Of a stretch of DNA of 64,000 bases, positions 7,069-16,250 are shown piece after piece. Position numbers and translations under genes: made by a program. The first letter of the stretch is position 1; each line of letters begins with the position of its first letter. The notes beneath the pieces are model-generated. The model saw only the letters and a program-made list of their open reading frames with translations, made no database searches and was not told where the DNA came from. The stretch is taken from positions 2,046,001 through 2,110,000 of the forward strand of contig NZ_FNSQ01000005.1 in assembly GCF_900105205.1 (NCBI RefSeq). The letters are read 5' to 3'. Source of the DNA: Microbacterium hydrocarbonoxydans. Lineage in GTDB: Bacteria; Actinomycetota; Actinomycetes; Actinomycetales; Microbacteriaceae.

Positions 7069-9543
7069 TCACATCGACGAGTACGCCACGATGCCACGGC
7101 GCACGGAATCGAGTGCCTGCCGGGCCGTGCGCGCGAGCGCGCCGTCTTCCGCGACGATCGAGAGCTGGTCGAGCAGGTCGATCGTCTGCTTGGCCCAGCG
7201 GACGAAGTCCCCCGCCGCCATATCGGCATCGACGAGGACGCGGTCCAGCATCCCGCCGCGCGCCCACGAGTGCATGGCCGCGGCCAGGCCGGCAGCCAGC
7301 GGCTCCGTCCCCGGCAGGTGATGATCCTTCTCCAGGTCGTCGAGTTCGGCCCACAGCGTCGTGGTCTTCTCGTATGCAGACCGGAATGCACCTCGGGGAA
7401 GGTCCCGCTCCCCCGCGTTGGCCTCGTCACGCCGCGGTTCATAGACCAGGCAGCAGGCCATCGCCGCGAGAGAGGGGGCATCGAGCCCCTTCCACAGGCC
7501 CTGACGCAGCGATTCTGCGACCAGCAGGTCACGCTCGCCGTAGATCCGGCGCATGGTCCGCCCGGCCTCCGTGAGCACGGTACCGCTGTCGTCGCGCTGC
7601 AGGTAGTCCAGAGTCTCCAGCACTTCGACGACGCGGTCGAATACGCGGGCGACAGTGCCGGTCCTGGTCTCGATCTGACGGCGGATGCGGTCGGTCTGTC
7701 GCTTCAGCTTCCAATAGCGCTCCGCCCAGCGCGCGTGCGCCTCGCGGTCCGGACAGCGGTGGCAGCCATGGCGCTGCATTCTCGTGCGCAGGCTCTGGAT
7801 CTGCTTCATGCGCTTGTCCCGCGACGCGCGCGGCGCGTTCGAGTCCTGGCGGTTCTTCTTCTCGAGATCGCTGAGCTCACGGCGGATCGACGCGTAGTCG
7901 AGGAAGTCGCCGTGATCGCAGACCATGGCGGCCTTGTAGCCGTCGAGAGACTGCTCGGCTTCGCGCACCTGGCGTGCAAGACCGACAACCGCTCGGTCTG
8001 CCTGGAACTGCGCGAACGACGATTCGAGGATCTGACGGGCCCGCGGCTTGCCGAACAGGTCGATCAGGTTCACGGCCATGTTGTAGGTCGGGCGGAAGCT
8101 CGAGTTCAGCGGGTAGGTGCGGCGGGATGCCAGGGCGGCGACGGCCTGTGGATCCATCCCCTCTGTCCACTGCACGACGGCGTGACCTTCGACGTCGATC
8201 CCTCGGCGTCCTGCACGCCCGGTGAGTTGGGTGTACTCGCCGGAGGTGATCGCGACGCGCGCTTCACCGTTGAACTTCTCCATCTTCTCGAGCACGACCG
8301 TACGCGCGGGCATGTTGATGCCGAGCGCGAGCGTCTCGGTCGCGAACACCACTTTGACGAGCTTGCGCTTGAAGAGGTCCTCGACGACCTCCTTGAACGC
8401 GGGCAGCATGCCTGCGTGATGCGCAGCCACGCCCCGCTCGAGGTTCTCCAGCCACTCCCAGTACCCCAGGACTCCGAGGTCCTCATCCTGCAGCGACCGC
8501 GTCCGGTCCTCGACGAGGGCCCTGATCTCGGCACGTTCCTCGGTCGTCGTCAGCCGGACGCCCGACCTGCGCACCTGCTGCACCGCCGCATCGCAGCCCA
8601 CGCGGCTGAAGATGAAGAAGATCGCCGGCAGCAGATTCGCCTGCTCGAGCAGACGCACGACGTCCGGACGATCCATCCGCTCGATCCGGCGGACGTTCGC
8701 CGAGCGCACCGGACGGCGTCCTCCCCGCGGTGGCCGCTGCGCCTGCCGTCCCGCATGTCGGTTGCTGCGGTACTCCTGAGCGGAGCGGTTGTTGTCGTAG
8801 TTGGAGCCGGTGAACGAGCGGATCCGCATCAGCTCCTGATTCACCTGGGCCGTGGCGATCCCCGCCCTGTCGTCGAAGAGCGGAAGCAGGTCGTCCCGCA
8901 CGAGCACATGCTGCTCGAGAGGCACAGGGCGGATCTCGGAGACGATCACCTCGGTGCCGCCGCGCACGGTGTCGAGCCAGTCGCCGAACTCCTCGGCGTT
9001 CGAGACGGTGGCGCTCAGTGACACCAGGCGCACATGCTGCGGGAGGTGGATGATCACCTCTTCCCAGACGGCGCCTCGGAAGCGGTCGGCGAGATAGTGC
9101 ACCTCGTCCATGACGACGTAGCGGAGATCGCGCAGCGCCGCGGAGTCGGCGTAGATCATGTTGCGCAGGACCTCGGTCGTCATCACGACGATCCGGGCGT
9201 TGCCGTTGATGTTCGTGTCGCCGGTGAGCAGGCCCACGTCATCCGCGCCGTACACGTCGACCAGCTCGCGGAACTTCTGGTTCGACAGCGCCTTCATCGG
9301 CGTCGTGTAGAACGCCTTGTCTCGGGGCGTCTGCATCGCGAGGTGGATCGCGAACTCGCCCACGATCGTCTTCCCGGCCCCTGTCGGGGCGGCGACGAGG
9401 ACGCTCTGCCCCTCTTCGAGCGCATGGCATCCCTCGACCTGGAAGGGGTCGAGCTCGAACTTCTGCCGCGCGGCGAACGCGACGGTCTCCGGGTGGCCTG
9501 CGGCTTCGCGAGCTGCCGCGTAACGCTCGGACGGCGAGCTCAT
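7069..9543 (-). CDS. helY: Ski2/Mtr4-like DEVH-box RNA helicase
   Basis: 824 residues. Superfamily II helicase of the Ski2-like group called HelY in mycobacteria. Visible motifs are the Q-region 'FELDPFQVEGCHALEEGQS', Walker A 'AAPTGAGKTIVGEF' (about residues 51-64), 'TTPMKALSNQKF', 'VVMDEVHYLADRFRG' (motif II), 'LVSLSATVSNAEEF' (motif III), and motifs V/VI 'FATETLALGINMPARTVVLE' and 'YTQLTGRAGRRGID'. The C-terminal helical region is that of the rRNA-processing arch-less type. It is last-but-one in a chain tatA-tatC-helY-lnt, and its start overlaps the tatC stop by 4 bases. RNA turnover is the likely role, from homology. Confidence 0.92.
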   Translation of the reverse strand: MSSPSERYAAAREAAGHPETVAFAARQKFELDPFQVEGCHALEEGQSVLVAAPTGAGKTIVGEFAIHLAMQTPRDKAFYTTPMKALSNQKFRELVDVYGADDVGLLTGDTNINGNARIVVMTTEVLRNMIYADSAALRDLRYVVMDEVHYLADRFRGAVWEEVIIHLPQHVRLVSLSATVSNAEEFGDWLDTVRGGTEVIVSEIRPVPLEQHVLVRDDLLPLFDDRAGIATAQVNQELMRIRSFTGSNYDNNRSAQEYRSNRHAGRQAQRPPRGGRRPVRSANVRRIERMDRPDVVRLLEQANLLPAIFFIFSRVGCDAAVQQVRRSGVRLTTTEERAEIRALVEDRTRSLQDEDLGVLGYWEWLENLERGVAAHHAGMLPAFKEVVEDLFKRKLVKVVFATETLALGINMPARTVVLEKMEKFNGEARVAITSGEYTQLTGRAGRRGIDVEGHAVVQWTEGMDPQAVAALASRRTYPLNSSFRPTYNMAVNLIDLFGKPRARQILESSFAQFQADRAVVGLARQVREAEQSLDGYKAAMVCDHGDFLDYASIRRELSDLEKKNRQDSNAPRASRDKRMKQIQSLRTRMQRHGCHRCPDREAHARWAERYWKLKRQTDRIRRQIETRTGTVARVFDRVVEVLETLDYLQRDDSGTVLTEAGRTMRRIYGERDLLVAESLRQGLWKGLDAPSLAAMACCLVYEPRRDEANAGERDLPRGAFRSAYEKTTTLWAELDDLEKDHHLPGTEPLAAGLAAAMHSWARGGMLDRVLVDADMAAGDFVRWAKQTIDLLDQLSIVAEDGALARTARQALDSVRRGIVAYSSM

Positions 9544-10349
9544 GCGGTCAGGGGGTCGATGCCGGCGGCCTGACCGCGCTTGCGCTTGCGTCTGTCGAAC
9601 AGCATCGAGATCAGTGTCGCTCCGAAGTAGAGGACGATCATCGAGCCCATCAGCAGCAGCATCGAGAAGACGTCGGCGGGTGGCGTGGTGACCGCGGCGA
9701 AGATCGTGCAGACCAGGATGGCGACTCGCCAGCCCTTCAGGATATCCCGCCCGGAGACGATCCCCGCCACGTTGAGCGCGACGAGGAAGACGGGCAGGAC
9801 GAAGGCGATCCCGAGCACGAGCAGGAACTTGAACACGAAGTCGTAGTACGTCGAGTACTCGAAGAACTGCGCCATACCCGTCGGCACGAAGCCCGCCATG
9901 ATCTCGATGACGTGCGGCAGGACGAAGAAGGCCACGGTGCAGCCGCCGAAGAACAGCGGGATCGCGGCGCCGAGGAATCCCCAGGTGTACTGGGTCTCCT
10001 TCTTCGTGAGCCCGGGCATGATGAAGGCCCAGACCTGCCAGAGCCAGACCGGTGCGGAGATGAGGAGCCCGATGGCGAACGCGATGCGCATCCGGAGGTC
10101 GAAACCGCTCGTCACGGTCGTGAAGTTCAGGCCGGTGTACTCACGCCCCTGTTGCGCGGCGATGGTACGGATCGGCACGGAGAGCAGCTCGATGATCGGC
10201 TCGGTGACGAAGAAGGCGACGATCATGCCGACCACCAGCGCGCCGGCGGCGATGAACAGTCGCCTGCGCAGTTCGATCAGGTGCGCGCCCAGAGTCATCC
10301 GCCTGTCGCGGCCGGGCGTCTCCTGGTCGGCGGAATCGAGTGCAGACAC
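9540..10349 (-). CDS. tatC: Sec-independent translocase subunit TatC
   Basis: 269 residues. TatC is the twin-arginine signal-peptide receptor and core of the Tat translocase. The conserved opening 'MTLGAHLIELRRRLFIAAGAL' less one residue precedes TM1, followed by five more hydrophobic helices. The periplasmic-loop motif region 'NFTTVTSGFDLRMRIAFAIG' and 'FIMPGLTKKE' are family hallmarks, and the lysine/arginine-rich tail is cytoplasmic. It lies 3 bases downstream of tatA and overlaps helY by ATGA, so the three form a single transcription unit. No tatB is seen here. Confidence 0.95.
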   Translation of the reverse strand: MSALDSADQETPGRDRRMTLGAHLIELRRRLFIAAGALVVGMIVAFFVTEPIIELLSVPIRTIAAQQGREYTGLNFTTVTSGFDLRMRIAFAIGLLISAPVWLWQVWAFIMPGLTKKETQYTWGFLGAAIPLFFGGCTVAFFVLPHVIEIMAGFVPTGMAQFFEYSTYYDFVFKFLLVLGIAFVLPVFLVALNVAGIVSGRDILKGWRVAILVCTIFAAVTTPPADVFSMLLLMGSMIVLYFGATLISMLFDRRKRKRGQAAGIDPLTA

Positions 10350-10352
10350 GAA

Positions 10353-10610
10353 CTACGCGGATCGAGGAGGCTGACCCGGGTCCGCGTCGCGAGGCGTCAC
10401 CGAGGGGTCTGCGACCGGCGCGGTTGACGACGATGCTGCCGTTCCCGTGGTGTCGCTCGCGTCCTCGTTCTTCATCGCCTTCATCTCGCCCTTGAACACT
10501 CGGGCGGACTGACCGAGGCTCTTCGCCAGTGCCGGCAGCTTCGCCGCACCGAAGAGCAACAGGATGACGGCGAGGATGATCAGCAGATGTGGCCAACCGA
10601 AAGCGCCCAT
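10353..10610 (-). CDS. tatA: Sec-independent translocase subunit TatA
   Basis: 85 residues. One N-terminal transmembrane helix ('WPHLLIILAVILLLFGAAKL') is followed by the hinge and amphipathic helix ('PALAKSLGQSARVFKGEMKA') and a disordered acidic/Ser-Thr-Pro tail, the standard TatA plan. TatA oligomers form the Tat pore. The ATG at 10610 is chosen because AAGGAG sits just upstream and the family begins 'MG.F'; a longer reading would add 16 charged residues before the helix. It precedes tatC by 3 bases. Confidence 0.95.
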   Translation of the reverse strand: MGAFGWPHLLIILAVILLLFGAAKLPALAKSLGQSARVFKGEMKAMKNEDASDTTGTAASSSTAPVADPSVTPRDADPGQPPRSA

Positions 10611-10638
10611 GATTCTCCTTCGTCGTTTGACGCCCAGT

Positions 10639-11628
10639 CTACCGGGCGTTGTCTCCATCGGGGTGGCGATACAGCGCGAGTCCGGCCGCAGCCCACTCCC
10701 GCGCCGCGCTGCGCGCGATCGCAGGATCGATCACTTCCATCGCTCCGCCGAACTTCGCCGCGAGCCGCTTGACCCCTCGAGGGTCGGCGAGATGCAGCCG
10801 CACGGTCACGACTCCATCGCTGAACTCGGCGTTGTCCGCTGTCAGGAAGTCGCCCAGGAGCGGCGCCATCCGCTCGGGAACCCGCACGCGGACCTCTCCC
10901 TCGTCGTCTACCGCGGAGAAGGCCTCGGGAACCTGCTCGCCGGCATGGGTGATCGGGATGTCGGTCAGCCGAGGATCGCTCACGCGGTCCAGGTGGAAGG
11001 TGCGCATCGCCTCGCGCATGTGGCACCAGCCCTGCAGATACCACTGGGCGTTGGTGATCAGCACCTGCACCGGGTCCACCGTCCGCGTGGTCGGCGCGGC
11101 ATCCGGCGCCTGATAGGTGAACGACACGGCGACGCCGTCCTGTACGGCCCGCGAGACCACCTGGCGGACCTCGTCGACCGCGCTCGGGGCGACGACGACC
11201 TCAGCCGGAGCATCTGCGGCTCCGCGGGAGAGCTTCGAGATCAGGCCGGTGACGAGCCCGGAATCGGACACCGCGGGGACAGCCGCGACCATCTGGAGAC
11301 CGGCGAGCAGAGCCGCAGCCTCGCGAGCGGTGAAGCGCGGCACGCGGCGCAGGGCGACGTCGTTCGTGATCTCGATCACGTCCTCCTCGTCGAGGAGGTC
11401 CCAGTTGATGTCGAACATCTCCTGCGGCTGCTGCCAGAAGCCGGAGTCGCCGGGCAGGCCGATGACCGTGAGCTTCTCGACCATCTGACGCATCTCGTTC
11501 GGCGTGACACCGAACTCCTCGGCGGCCTCCGCCAGCGACACCTGACCGTGCTCGAGCAGATACGGCACCAGGGTGAGATAGACGCGCACGCGGTCGGACG
11601 CGAGAAGCGGTTTCACCTGAGCGCTCAT
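10639..11628 (-). CDS. pafC: WYL-domain transcriptional activator PafC
   Basis: 329 residues. An N-terminal winged-helix region ('VYLTLVPYLLEHGQVSLAEA') is followed by a middle segment and a WYL domain ('VAVSFTYQAPD', 'YLQGWCHMREAMRTFHLDRV') and WCX-type C-terminus. PafB and PafC form a heterodimer that activates the LexA-independent DNA-damage response in actinobacteria. The gene overlaps pafB by the ATGA tetranucleotide, which fits obligate co-expression. It ends 28 bases upstream of the tatA start, so tatA may be read from the same transcript. Confidence 0.9.
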   Translation of the reverse strand: MSAQVKPLLASDRVRVYLTLVPYLLEHGQVSLAEAAEEFGVTPNEMRQMVEKLTVIGLPGDSGFWQQPQEMFDINWDLLDEEDVIEITNDVALRRVPRFTAREAAALLAGLQMVAAVPAVSDSGLVTGLISKLSRGAADAPAEVVVAPSAVDEVRQVVSRAVQDGVAVSFTYQAPDAAPTTRTVDPVQVLITNAQWYLQGWCHMREAMRTFHLDRVSDPRLTDIPITHAGEQVPEAFSAVDDEGEVRVRVPERMAPLLGDFLTADNAEFSDGVVTVRLHLADPRGVKRLAAKFGGAMEVIDPAIARSAAREWAAAGLALYRHPDGDNAR

Positions 11629-12632
11629 CGTCCGTCCCCTGTCTCCGAGTTCGCCTCGGCATTGGACTCGATGACGGCCGTCAGCCGCGAGATCACGGCC
11701 TCGCGGAGTGCGGCCGGTTCGACCACCCGCACCTCGGGGCCGTACGAGGCGAGCTCGTCGGCGAAGATGTGCAGGTCTACGAAGGGCACGAGGATCCCCT
11801 GGGTCGGCGCCGGAGTCGCTCGCCGTCCGAGGCGGAGGGAGGCCTCAGTGCCAGGGGTGACCTCGAGCAGAGCGGAGTTCTGGGATGCGACACGTTCGAG
11901 CCCGGCCAGCGCGCGCTCCCCTGCGCCCTCGCGCAGTCCCGGATCGAAGCCCTTCGCCGTGATCTTCACATCGCCGACGATGCGGCTGAGCAGGAACATC
12001 CGATCGGCGTCGATGTCGACGTCCACGCCGAACACGTGCCACCGCGCCTCGTAGTCCACGAGCGCGAGCGGACGGATGCTGCGGCGCCGCGGCGCATCCT
12101 CTCCCGGCTTGAGGTAGTCGAAGACCACGATCCGGCTCTTCTCGATCGCCTCCTGCAAGGGCGGGAACGCCGCGTCGCGCGCCGTGATACGAGGAGCGAA
12201 GCCGATGATCGGCTCGTCGCCGTCGATACCCAAAGCGCGGATCTTGCGGACCCCGGCCTTCGCATCACCGGATGCCGACTCGGCACTCCACACGCTGCCG
12301 GCGAGCTGCAGCACCGCGAGTTCCGCCGGAGTGAACTCGATGTCGCTGGGCAGGTCGTATTCCGCTTGCGGAATACGGTAGCGGGCCTCCCGCAGGTCGT
12401 TCGGGTCGGCGGGGTCGCCGATCGTCTCCACGGGGACTCCGAGAGTGCGGAGCTCGTCCTTGTCGCGCTCGAACATCTTCTCGAGGGCGTCGGAGCGCGC
12501 CCCGGCATCCGCCCGCTGTCGGTAGCCGGAGACGTTGTCGAGGATCTGCTGCTTCGTGAGCCCGATCTCCGTGGCCATGAGCGCCACGACGAGGTTCGTC
12601 AGGCGCTCCTCCGCGGGGATACGGGCCGCCAT
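11625..12632 (-). CDS. pafB: WYL-domain transcriptional activator PafB
   Basis: 335 residues. The N-terminal helix-turn-helix ('EERLTNLVVALMATEIGLTK', then 'QQILDNVSGYR') is followed by a WYL domain ('SRIVVFDYLKPGEDAPRRRS', 'DYEARWHVFGVDVD.DRMFLLSRI') and a WCX-like C-terminal domain. It is the partner of PafC in the DNA-damage regulator. ATG 12632 directly overlaps the stop of the FKBP lipoprotein gene (TGATG); a GTG one codon earlier is possible. In mycobacteria these genes lie beside pafA of the Pup-proteasome system, but here the upstream neighbour is an FKBP lipoprotein gene and no pafA is present. Confidence 0.9.
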   Translation of the reverse strand: MAARIPAEERLTNLVVALMATEIGLTKQQILDNVSGYRQRADAGARSDALEKMFERDKDELRTLGVPVETIGDPADPNDLREARYRIPQAEYDLPSDIEFTPAELAVLQLAGSVWSAESASGDAKAGVRKIRALGIDGDEPIIGFAPRITARDAAFPPLQEAIEKSRIVVFDYLKPGEDAPRRRSIRPLALVDYEARWHVFGVDVDIDADRMFLLSRIVGDVKITAKGFDPGLREGAGERALAGLERVASQNSALLEVTPGTEASLRLGRRATPAPTQGILVPFVDLHIFADELASYGPEVRVVEPAALREAVISRLTAVIESNAEANSETGDGR

Positions 12633-13549
12633 CACTGCTCCGGGACGGGAACGATGCCGAGGATGTCGACCACGATGGCCGTCGCGGGATTGCCATCGGC
12701 CTCGGGCACGACGACCAGGAGCTGCGAGCCCACGGTCGCTCCCACGAGCTCTCCCGCTGCGGGGCCGATGTTGGGCTCCGCACCCCAGGAGCTCGAGGTG
12801 ACAGTCTTGTCGTCCCAGCCGAGAGCCATGATGTTGGTGACGATCGTCGAGTCCTTCTCGACCTTCGCGCCGTCGCCCTTGATGAGCGTCTGGGTGACGG
12901 GCTTCTTCGGAGCGGCGCTGTCGGGGATGATCACGCCGGGCGTTCCGTCGGGTGCTCGCACGACGGTCGGCAGGCCGCGGGCATCGTTGAACTGCGATGC
13001 ACCCTCGGCGCGAGCGAGGTAGACGTCCTGCACGTCGATGATCGCGACGATGTCCTCGTCCTTCGCGAGGCCGAATGCCTCGACGTTCGCCTCACCGAAG
13101 TCCTCCGGCGTCAGCACTGCCACGATCCGGCTGCCGCCGGTGGCGCACTCGAGCACCTTCTCGAGGCCGGCGGACCGCTCGGCCCAGTACGAGATGCTGT
13201 GCACCCGGCTCGGGTCGCCGTTGAACTCGGACTCGTAGAGCTTGTCGCCGCTGTCTCCGCCGTAGAAGGCGATGTCGAGCACCATCGGCTGCGACGTCGA
13301 GGTGAGGGTCTTGCCGTCGCCCGTGATGACGTCGGCGAACGACGTCTCATCGGTCTTGACGGGCTTGTAGACGGTCACGTCCGGCGCCTCGCCCAGATCG
13401 CCCTCCACGGTCACCGACTCCTCGACGGACGGCGTCGATGCGGCGGTGCGATCGCAGACATCGCCCGCGAACGTCGGGGCCTGCGAGCATCCGGTCAGAG
13501 TGAGGACGGCAAGGCTGAGGGTGGCCAGAACGGCGGACGTTTTACGCAC
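12632..13549 (-). CDS. FKBP-type peptidyl-prolyl isomerase lipoprotein
   Basis: 305 residues. A lipoprotein signal peptide with lipobox 'LTLTGC' (Cys near residue 20) anchors it to the outer face of the membrane. Two FKBP-like modules follow: a degenerate one starting 'TVYKPVKTDETSFADVITGD' and a second, 'VTQTLIKGDGAKVEKDSTIV' with 'SSWGAEPNIGPAAGELVGA', typical of actinobacterial FKBP lipoproteins. It probably assists folding of secreted proteins; the first module may be inactive. The GTG at 13549 is chosen because the signal peptide begins there; the long upstream reading is trmI in another frame. It is 10 bases after trmI and overlaps pafB. Confidence 0.85.
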   Translation of the reverse strand: MRKTSAVLATLSLAVLTLTGCSQAPTFAGDVCDRTAASTPSVEESVTVEGDLGEAPDVTVYKPVKTDETSFADVITGDGKTLTSTSQPMVLDIAFYGGDSGDKLYESEFNGDPSRVHSISYWAERSAGLEKVLECATGGSRIVAVLTPEDFGEANVEAFGLAKDEDIVAIIDVQDVYLARAEGASQFNDARGLPTVVRAPDGTPGVIIPDSAAPKKPVTQTLIKGDGAKVEKDSTIVTNIMALGWDDKTVTSSSWGAEPNIGPAAGELVGATVGSQLLVVVPEADGNPATAIVVDILGIVPVPEQ

Positions 13550-13559
13550 GCGCTCCAGT

Positions 13560-14579
13560 CTATTCCGTCGTCGGCCCTGATTCGCGCGAACCGGCAGCCA
13601 GGCGCGCCCCCTCGGCGGCCTTCGCTGCCTCACGGGCGCGCTTGCGAAGGTTCTTGTCGTTGATCTCACGGTCCCCCACCGCGCCGGGCGTCCACGCCTC
13701 GACATCGGCGTCGCCGTAGCTGCTCTTGGACGCACGCCGCTTGACCGACGGGGCGACAGCCCCGGGCGCGAGCCGACGTGCCGTGAGGAGGAAGCCGGTG
13801 TGGGCGACCATGCGGTGGTCGGGTCGGACGGCGAGGCCCTCGACGTGCCAACCGCGCACCATGGTCTCCGACGCCTCCGGATCGGTGAAGAGCCCGGTAC
13901 TGCGGATGTACTCGGCGACGCGCGAGAGCTGGGTCGCGGTCGCGACGTAGCAGAGCACGACGCCACCGGGAGTCAGCGCGTCCGCCACGACGTCCATGCA
14001 CTCCCACGGGGCGAGCATGTCGAGGACGACACGGTCCACGGTGCCGGCCGGGAACTCACCGGGAAGGGAGTCGACGAGATCCCCCACGACGACGTCCCAG
14101 GTCTCGGGGGTGATGCCGAAGAAGGTCTCGACGTTCCCGCGGGCCACCTGGGCGAAGTCCTCACGGCGCTCGAACGACACCAGGCGGCCGGCGGAACCGA
14201 TCGCCCGCAGCAGTGAGAGCGACAGGGCGCCGGATCCGACGCCGGCCTCGACGACGACCGCTCCGGGGAAGATATCGGCCTGCATGACGATCTGCGCGGC
14301 ATCCTTGGGGTAGACGATCGCCGCGCCGCGCGGCATCGACATCGCGAAGTCCCTCAGCAGCGGACGCAGCGCCAGATAGTCGTGACCGGAGCTGTTGGCC
14401 ACGACCGACCCGTCCGGCAGCCCGATGAGGTCGCGATGACGCAGCACGCCCTGATGGGTGTGCAGTTCGCCGTCCTCGCGCAGAGTCACGGTGTGCAGGC
14501 GCCCCTTGGGCCCCGTCAGCTGCACCCGATCGCCCTCGCGGAACGGTCCGCTGGGCCGCTGCGTGCTGGTCGTCGTCAT
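13560..14579 (-). CDS. trmI: tRNA (adenine-N1)-methyltransferase, TrmI family
   Basis: 339 residues. TrmI makes m1A58 in the T-loop of tRNAs. An N-terminal beta domain ('FREGDRVQLTGPKGRLHTVTL' less one) precedes the Rossmann methyltransferase fold with SAM loop 'VVEAGVGSGALSLSLLRAIG' (about residues 105-124) and the catalytic-site segment 'VVLDMLAPWECMDVV'. The final 45 residues form a basic Lys/Arg-rich tail, longer than in the mycobacterial enzyme. The start overlaps the HAD gene stop by ATGA. In many actinobacteria this gene lies next to the proteasome operon, as the PafBC linkage here recalls. Confidence 0.92.
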   Translation of the reverse strand: MTTTSTQRPSGPFREGDRVQLTGPKGRLHTVTLREDGELHTHQGVLRHRDLIGLPDGSVVANSSGHDYLALRPLLRDFAMSMPRGAAIVYPKDAAQIVMQADIFPGAVVVEAGVGSGALSLSLLRAIGSAGRLVSFERREDFAQVARGNVETFFGITPETWDVVVGDLVDSLPGEFPAGTVDRVVLDMLAPWECMDVVADALTPGGVVLCYVATATQLSRVAEYIRSTGLFTDPEASETMVRGWHVEGLAVRPDHRMVAHTGFLLTARRLAPGAVAPSVKRRASKSSYGDADVEAWTPGAVGDREINDKNLRKRAREAAKAAEGARLAAGSRESGPTTE

Positions 14580-15259
14580 CGGGTGGCTCCTGTCATCGAT
14601 GTCTTGCGATCGAAGAGATCGATCAGGTCGGCCGCGCTGCGATCCTGCAGCGTCGGCCAGAGTTCATGCGCCCCGACGTGGTCGAGCGAGACGATGTGCG
14701 GCACGCCGAGGGCGACAGCGCCTGACGCGAGTCCCGCTCGCAGCCCGGTGGGCGAATCCTCGATGACCAGGGCGTCTGCGATGTCGATGTCGAGCAGCGC
14801 CGCCGCATGCAGGTAGGGCTCGGGGTGCGGCTTCGGGTTGGTCACGTCGTCGCCGGCCACCACGATGTCGAAGGCCTCGAACTCGATGAGCTCGACGACG
14901 CTCAGCGCCATCCGGCGGAGCGACATCGTGACGAGGCCGGTGGGGATGCCCGCGGCTCTCAGATCCTGCAGCAGCTCACGGGCGCCGGGGCGGAAGGGCA
15001 CGCCCTGCGTGCGCAGCGCGTTCTGGACCCCGTCGGTGAGGAGGGCGATGATCGCCTCCGCCTCCATGTCGACGCCGGCGTTCTGGAGGATGATCGCGCT
15101 GTCGATGAGCCCGTTGCCGACGAGCTGCAGGGCGTCCTCGTGGGACCACGTGCCGCCGAACGATTCGACCAGGGCCGTCTCGGCGGCCATCCAGTACGGC
15201 TCGGTGTCGACGAGGGTTCCGTCCATGTCCCAGAGGATCGCGCGGGGCTGTCTGCTCAC
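14576..15259 (-). CDS. HAD-superfamily hydrolase (beta-phosphoglucomutase-like)
   Basis: 227 residues. HAD motif I is 'LWDMDGTLVDTEPYW' (nucleophile Asp near residue 11), motif II 'GLVTMS', motif III Lys in 'NPKPHPEPYL', and motif IV 'ALVIEDSPTGLRAGLASGAV'. The helical cap between motifs I and II is of the phosphoglucomutase/DOG type, so a small phosphorylated sugar or metabolite is likely. The gene heads the minus-strand unit HAD-trmI-FKBP-pafB-pafC. Its ATG at 15259 faces the divergent PAC2 gene across 87 bases holding both promoters. Confidence 0.85.
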   Translation of the reverse strand: MSRQPRAILWDMDGTLVDTEPYWMAAETALVESFGGTWSHEDALQLVGNGLIDSAIILQNAGVDMEAEAIIALLTDGVQNALRTQGVPFRPGARELLQDLRAAGIPTGLVTMSLRRMALSVVELIEFEAFDIVVAGDDVTNPKPHPEPYLHAAALLDIDIADALVIEDSPTGLRAGLASGAVALGVPHIVSLDHVGAHELWPTLQDRSAADLIDLFDRKTSMTGATR

Positions 15260-15346
15260 CGAACCATGTTACCCGTGGCGCCGCCCGGTCCCCGCGCGCT
15301 CGGACTAGCCTGGAGGGATACCGATCCGGATTTCGCGAAGGGAGCC

Positions 15347-16198
15347 ATGATGGATGTCCTCGGCTCACGCATCGTCATCGTCGCCTTCGACGGGTGGAAC
15401 GATGCCGGCGAAGCAGCGAGCGGTGCGATCGCCGCACTGCGCGCGAACAGCGACTACGACCTGGTGCACTCGATCGACCCCGAGCTGTACTTCGACTACC
15501 AGTACACGCGTCCTGCGACGAAGATGGACGCGGAGGGTCGACGGCAGCTGACATGGCCGGAGGCCGGACTCTGGCGCCCGCGCGACCCGGGGCCCGGTCC
15601 CGAGTTCTGGGTCCTCACGGGTGTCGAGCCCGCACGCACCTGGCAGGCGTTCGCCGCCGAGTTCATCGACGTCGCACTCCGCGACGACATCACGGGGTTC
15701 GTGACCCTCGGCGCGATGCTCTCGGACGTGCCGCACACGCGCCCGATCTCGATCTTCGCCTCGAGTCAGAACGAGCAGGTCCGCGAGGCCCACGGCCTCG
15801 AACGGTCGATGTACGAGGGCCCGGTCGGCATCCTCAGCGTCTTCGAGCACTTCGCCGAGAGCGCCGGCATCCCCACCGCCAGTCTGTGGGCGAGCGTGCC
15901 GCACTACGTGGCCCAGGCGACGCCGTCGCCCAAGGTCACGCTCGCGCTGCTCGACCGTCTCGAAGAGCTCACCGGGGTCGACGTCCCGCGCGATCACCTG
16001 CGCACGGAGGCCGCCGCCTGGGAGGCCTCCATCGATGCGGCGGCCGCGGACGACGAGGACATGACGGAGTACATCCGCCAGCTCGAGCGCACCCGTGACA
16101 CCTGGGACTCCCCCGATGCCTCGGGCGACGCGATCGCGCAGGCATTCGAGCGGTACCTCAAGCGCCGCGGAGACGGCCCGGGCGATCACAAGCGCTGA
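15347..16198 (+). CDS. PAC2-family protein
   Basis: 283 residues, matching actinobacterial PAC2 proteins, relatives of eukaryotic proteasome assembly chaperone 2. Conserved pieces include 'IVIVAFDGWNDAGEAASGAI', 'YFDYQYTRPATKMD', 'FVTLGAMLSDVPHTRPISIF', 'YEGPVGILSVFEHFAESAGI' and 'SLWASVPHYVAQATPSPKVT', with an acidic C-terminal helix. The exact role in bacteria is not established. ATG 15347 (tandem ATGATG) follows a GAAGGGA Shine-Dalgarno; a long in-frame extension upstream is antisense to the HAD gene and has no family match. A -10-like GACTAGCCT sits about 40 bases upstream of the start. Confidence 0.85.
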   Translation: MMDVLGSRIVIVAFDGWNDAGEAASGAIAALRANSDYDLVHSIDPELYFDYQYTRPATKMDAEGRRQLTWPEAGLWRPRDPGPGPEFWVLTGVEPARTWQAFAAEFIDVALRDDITGFVTLGAMLSDVPHTRPISIFASSQNEQVREAHGLERSMYEGPVGILSVFEHFAESAGIPTASLWASVPHYVAQATPSPKVTLALLDRLEELTGVDVPRDHLRTEAAAWEASIDAAAADDEDMTEYIRQLERTRDTWDSPDASGDAIAQAFERYLKRRGDGPGDHKR

Positions 16199-16250
16199 CC
16201 CGCGCTCTGACGCGGACGCGGTTCCGCCACGGTCCGGGCGGCGAGATCGC

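Noticed and set aside
7027..9021. 664-codon open frame antisense to helY
   Set aside because: Shadow of the helicase gene, which has all SF2 motifs on the minus strand.
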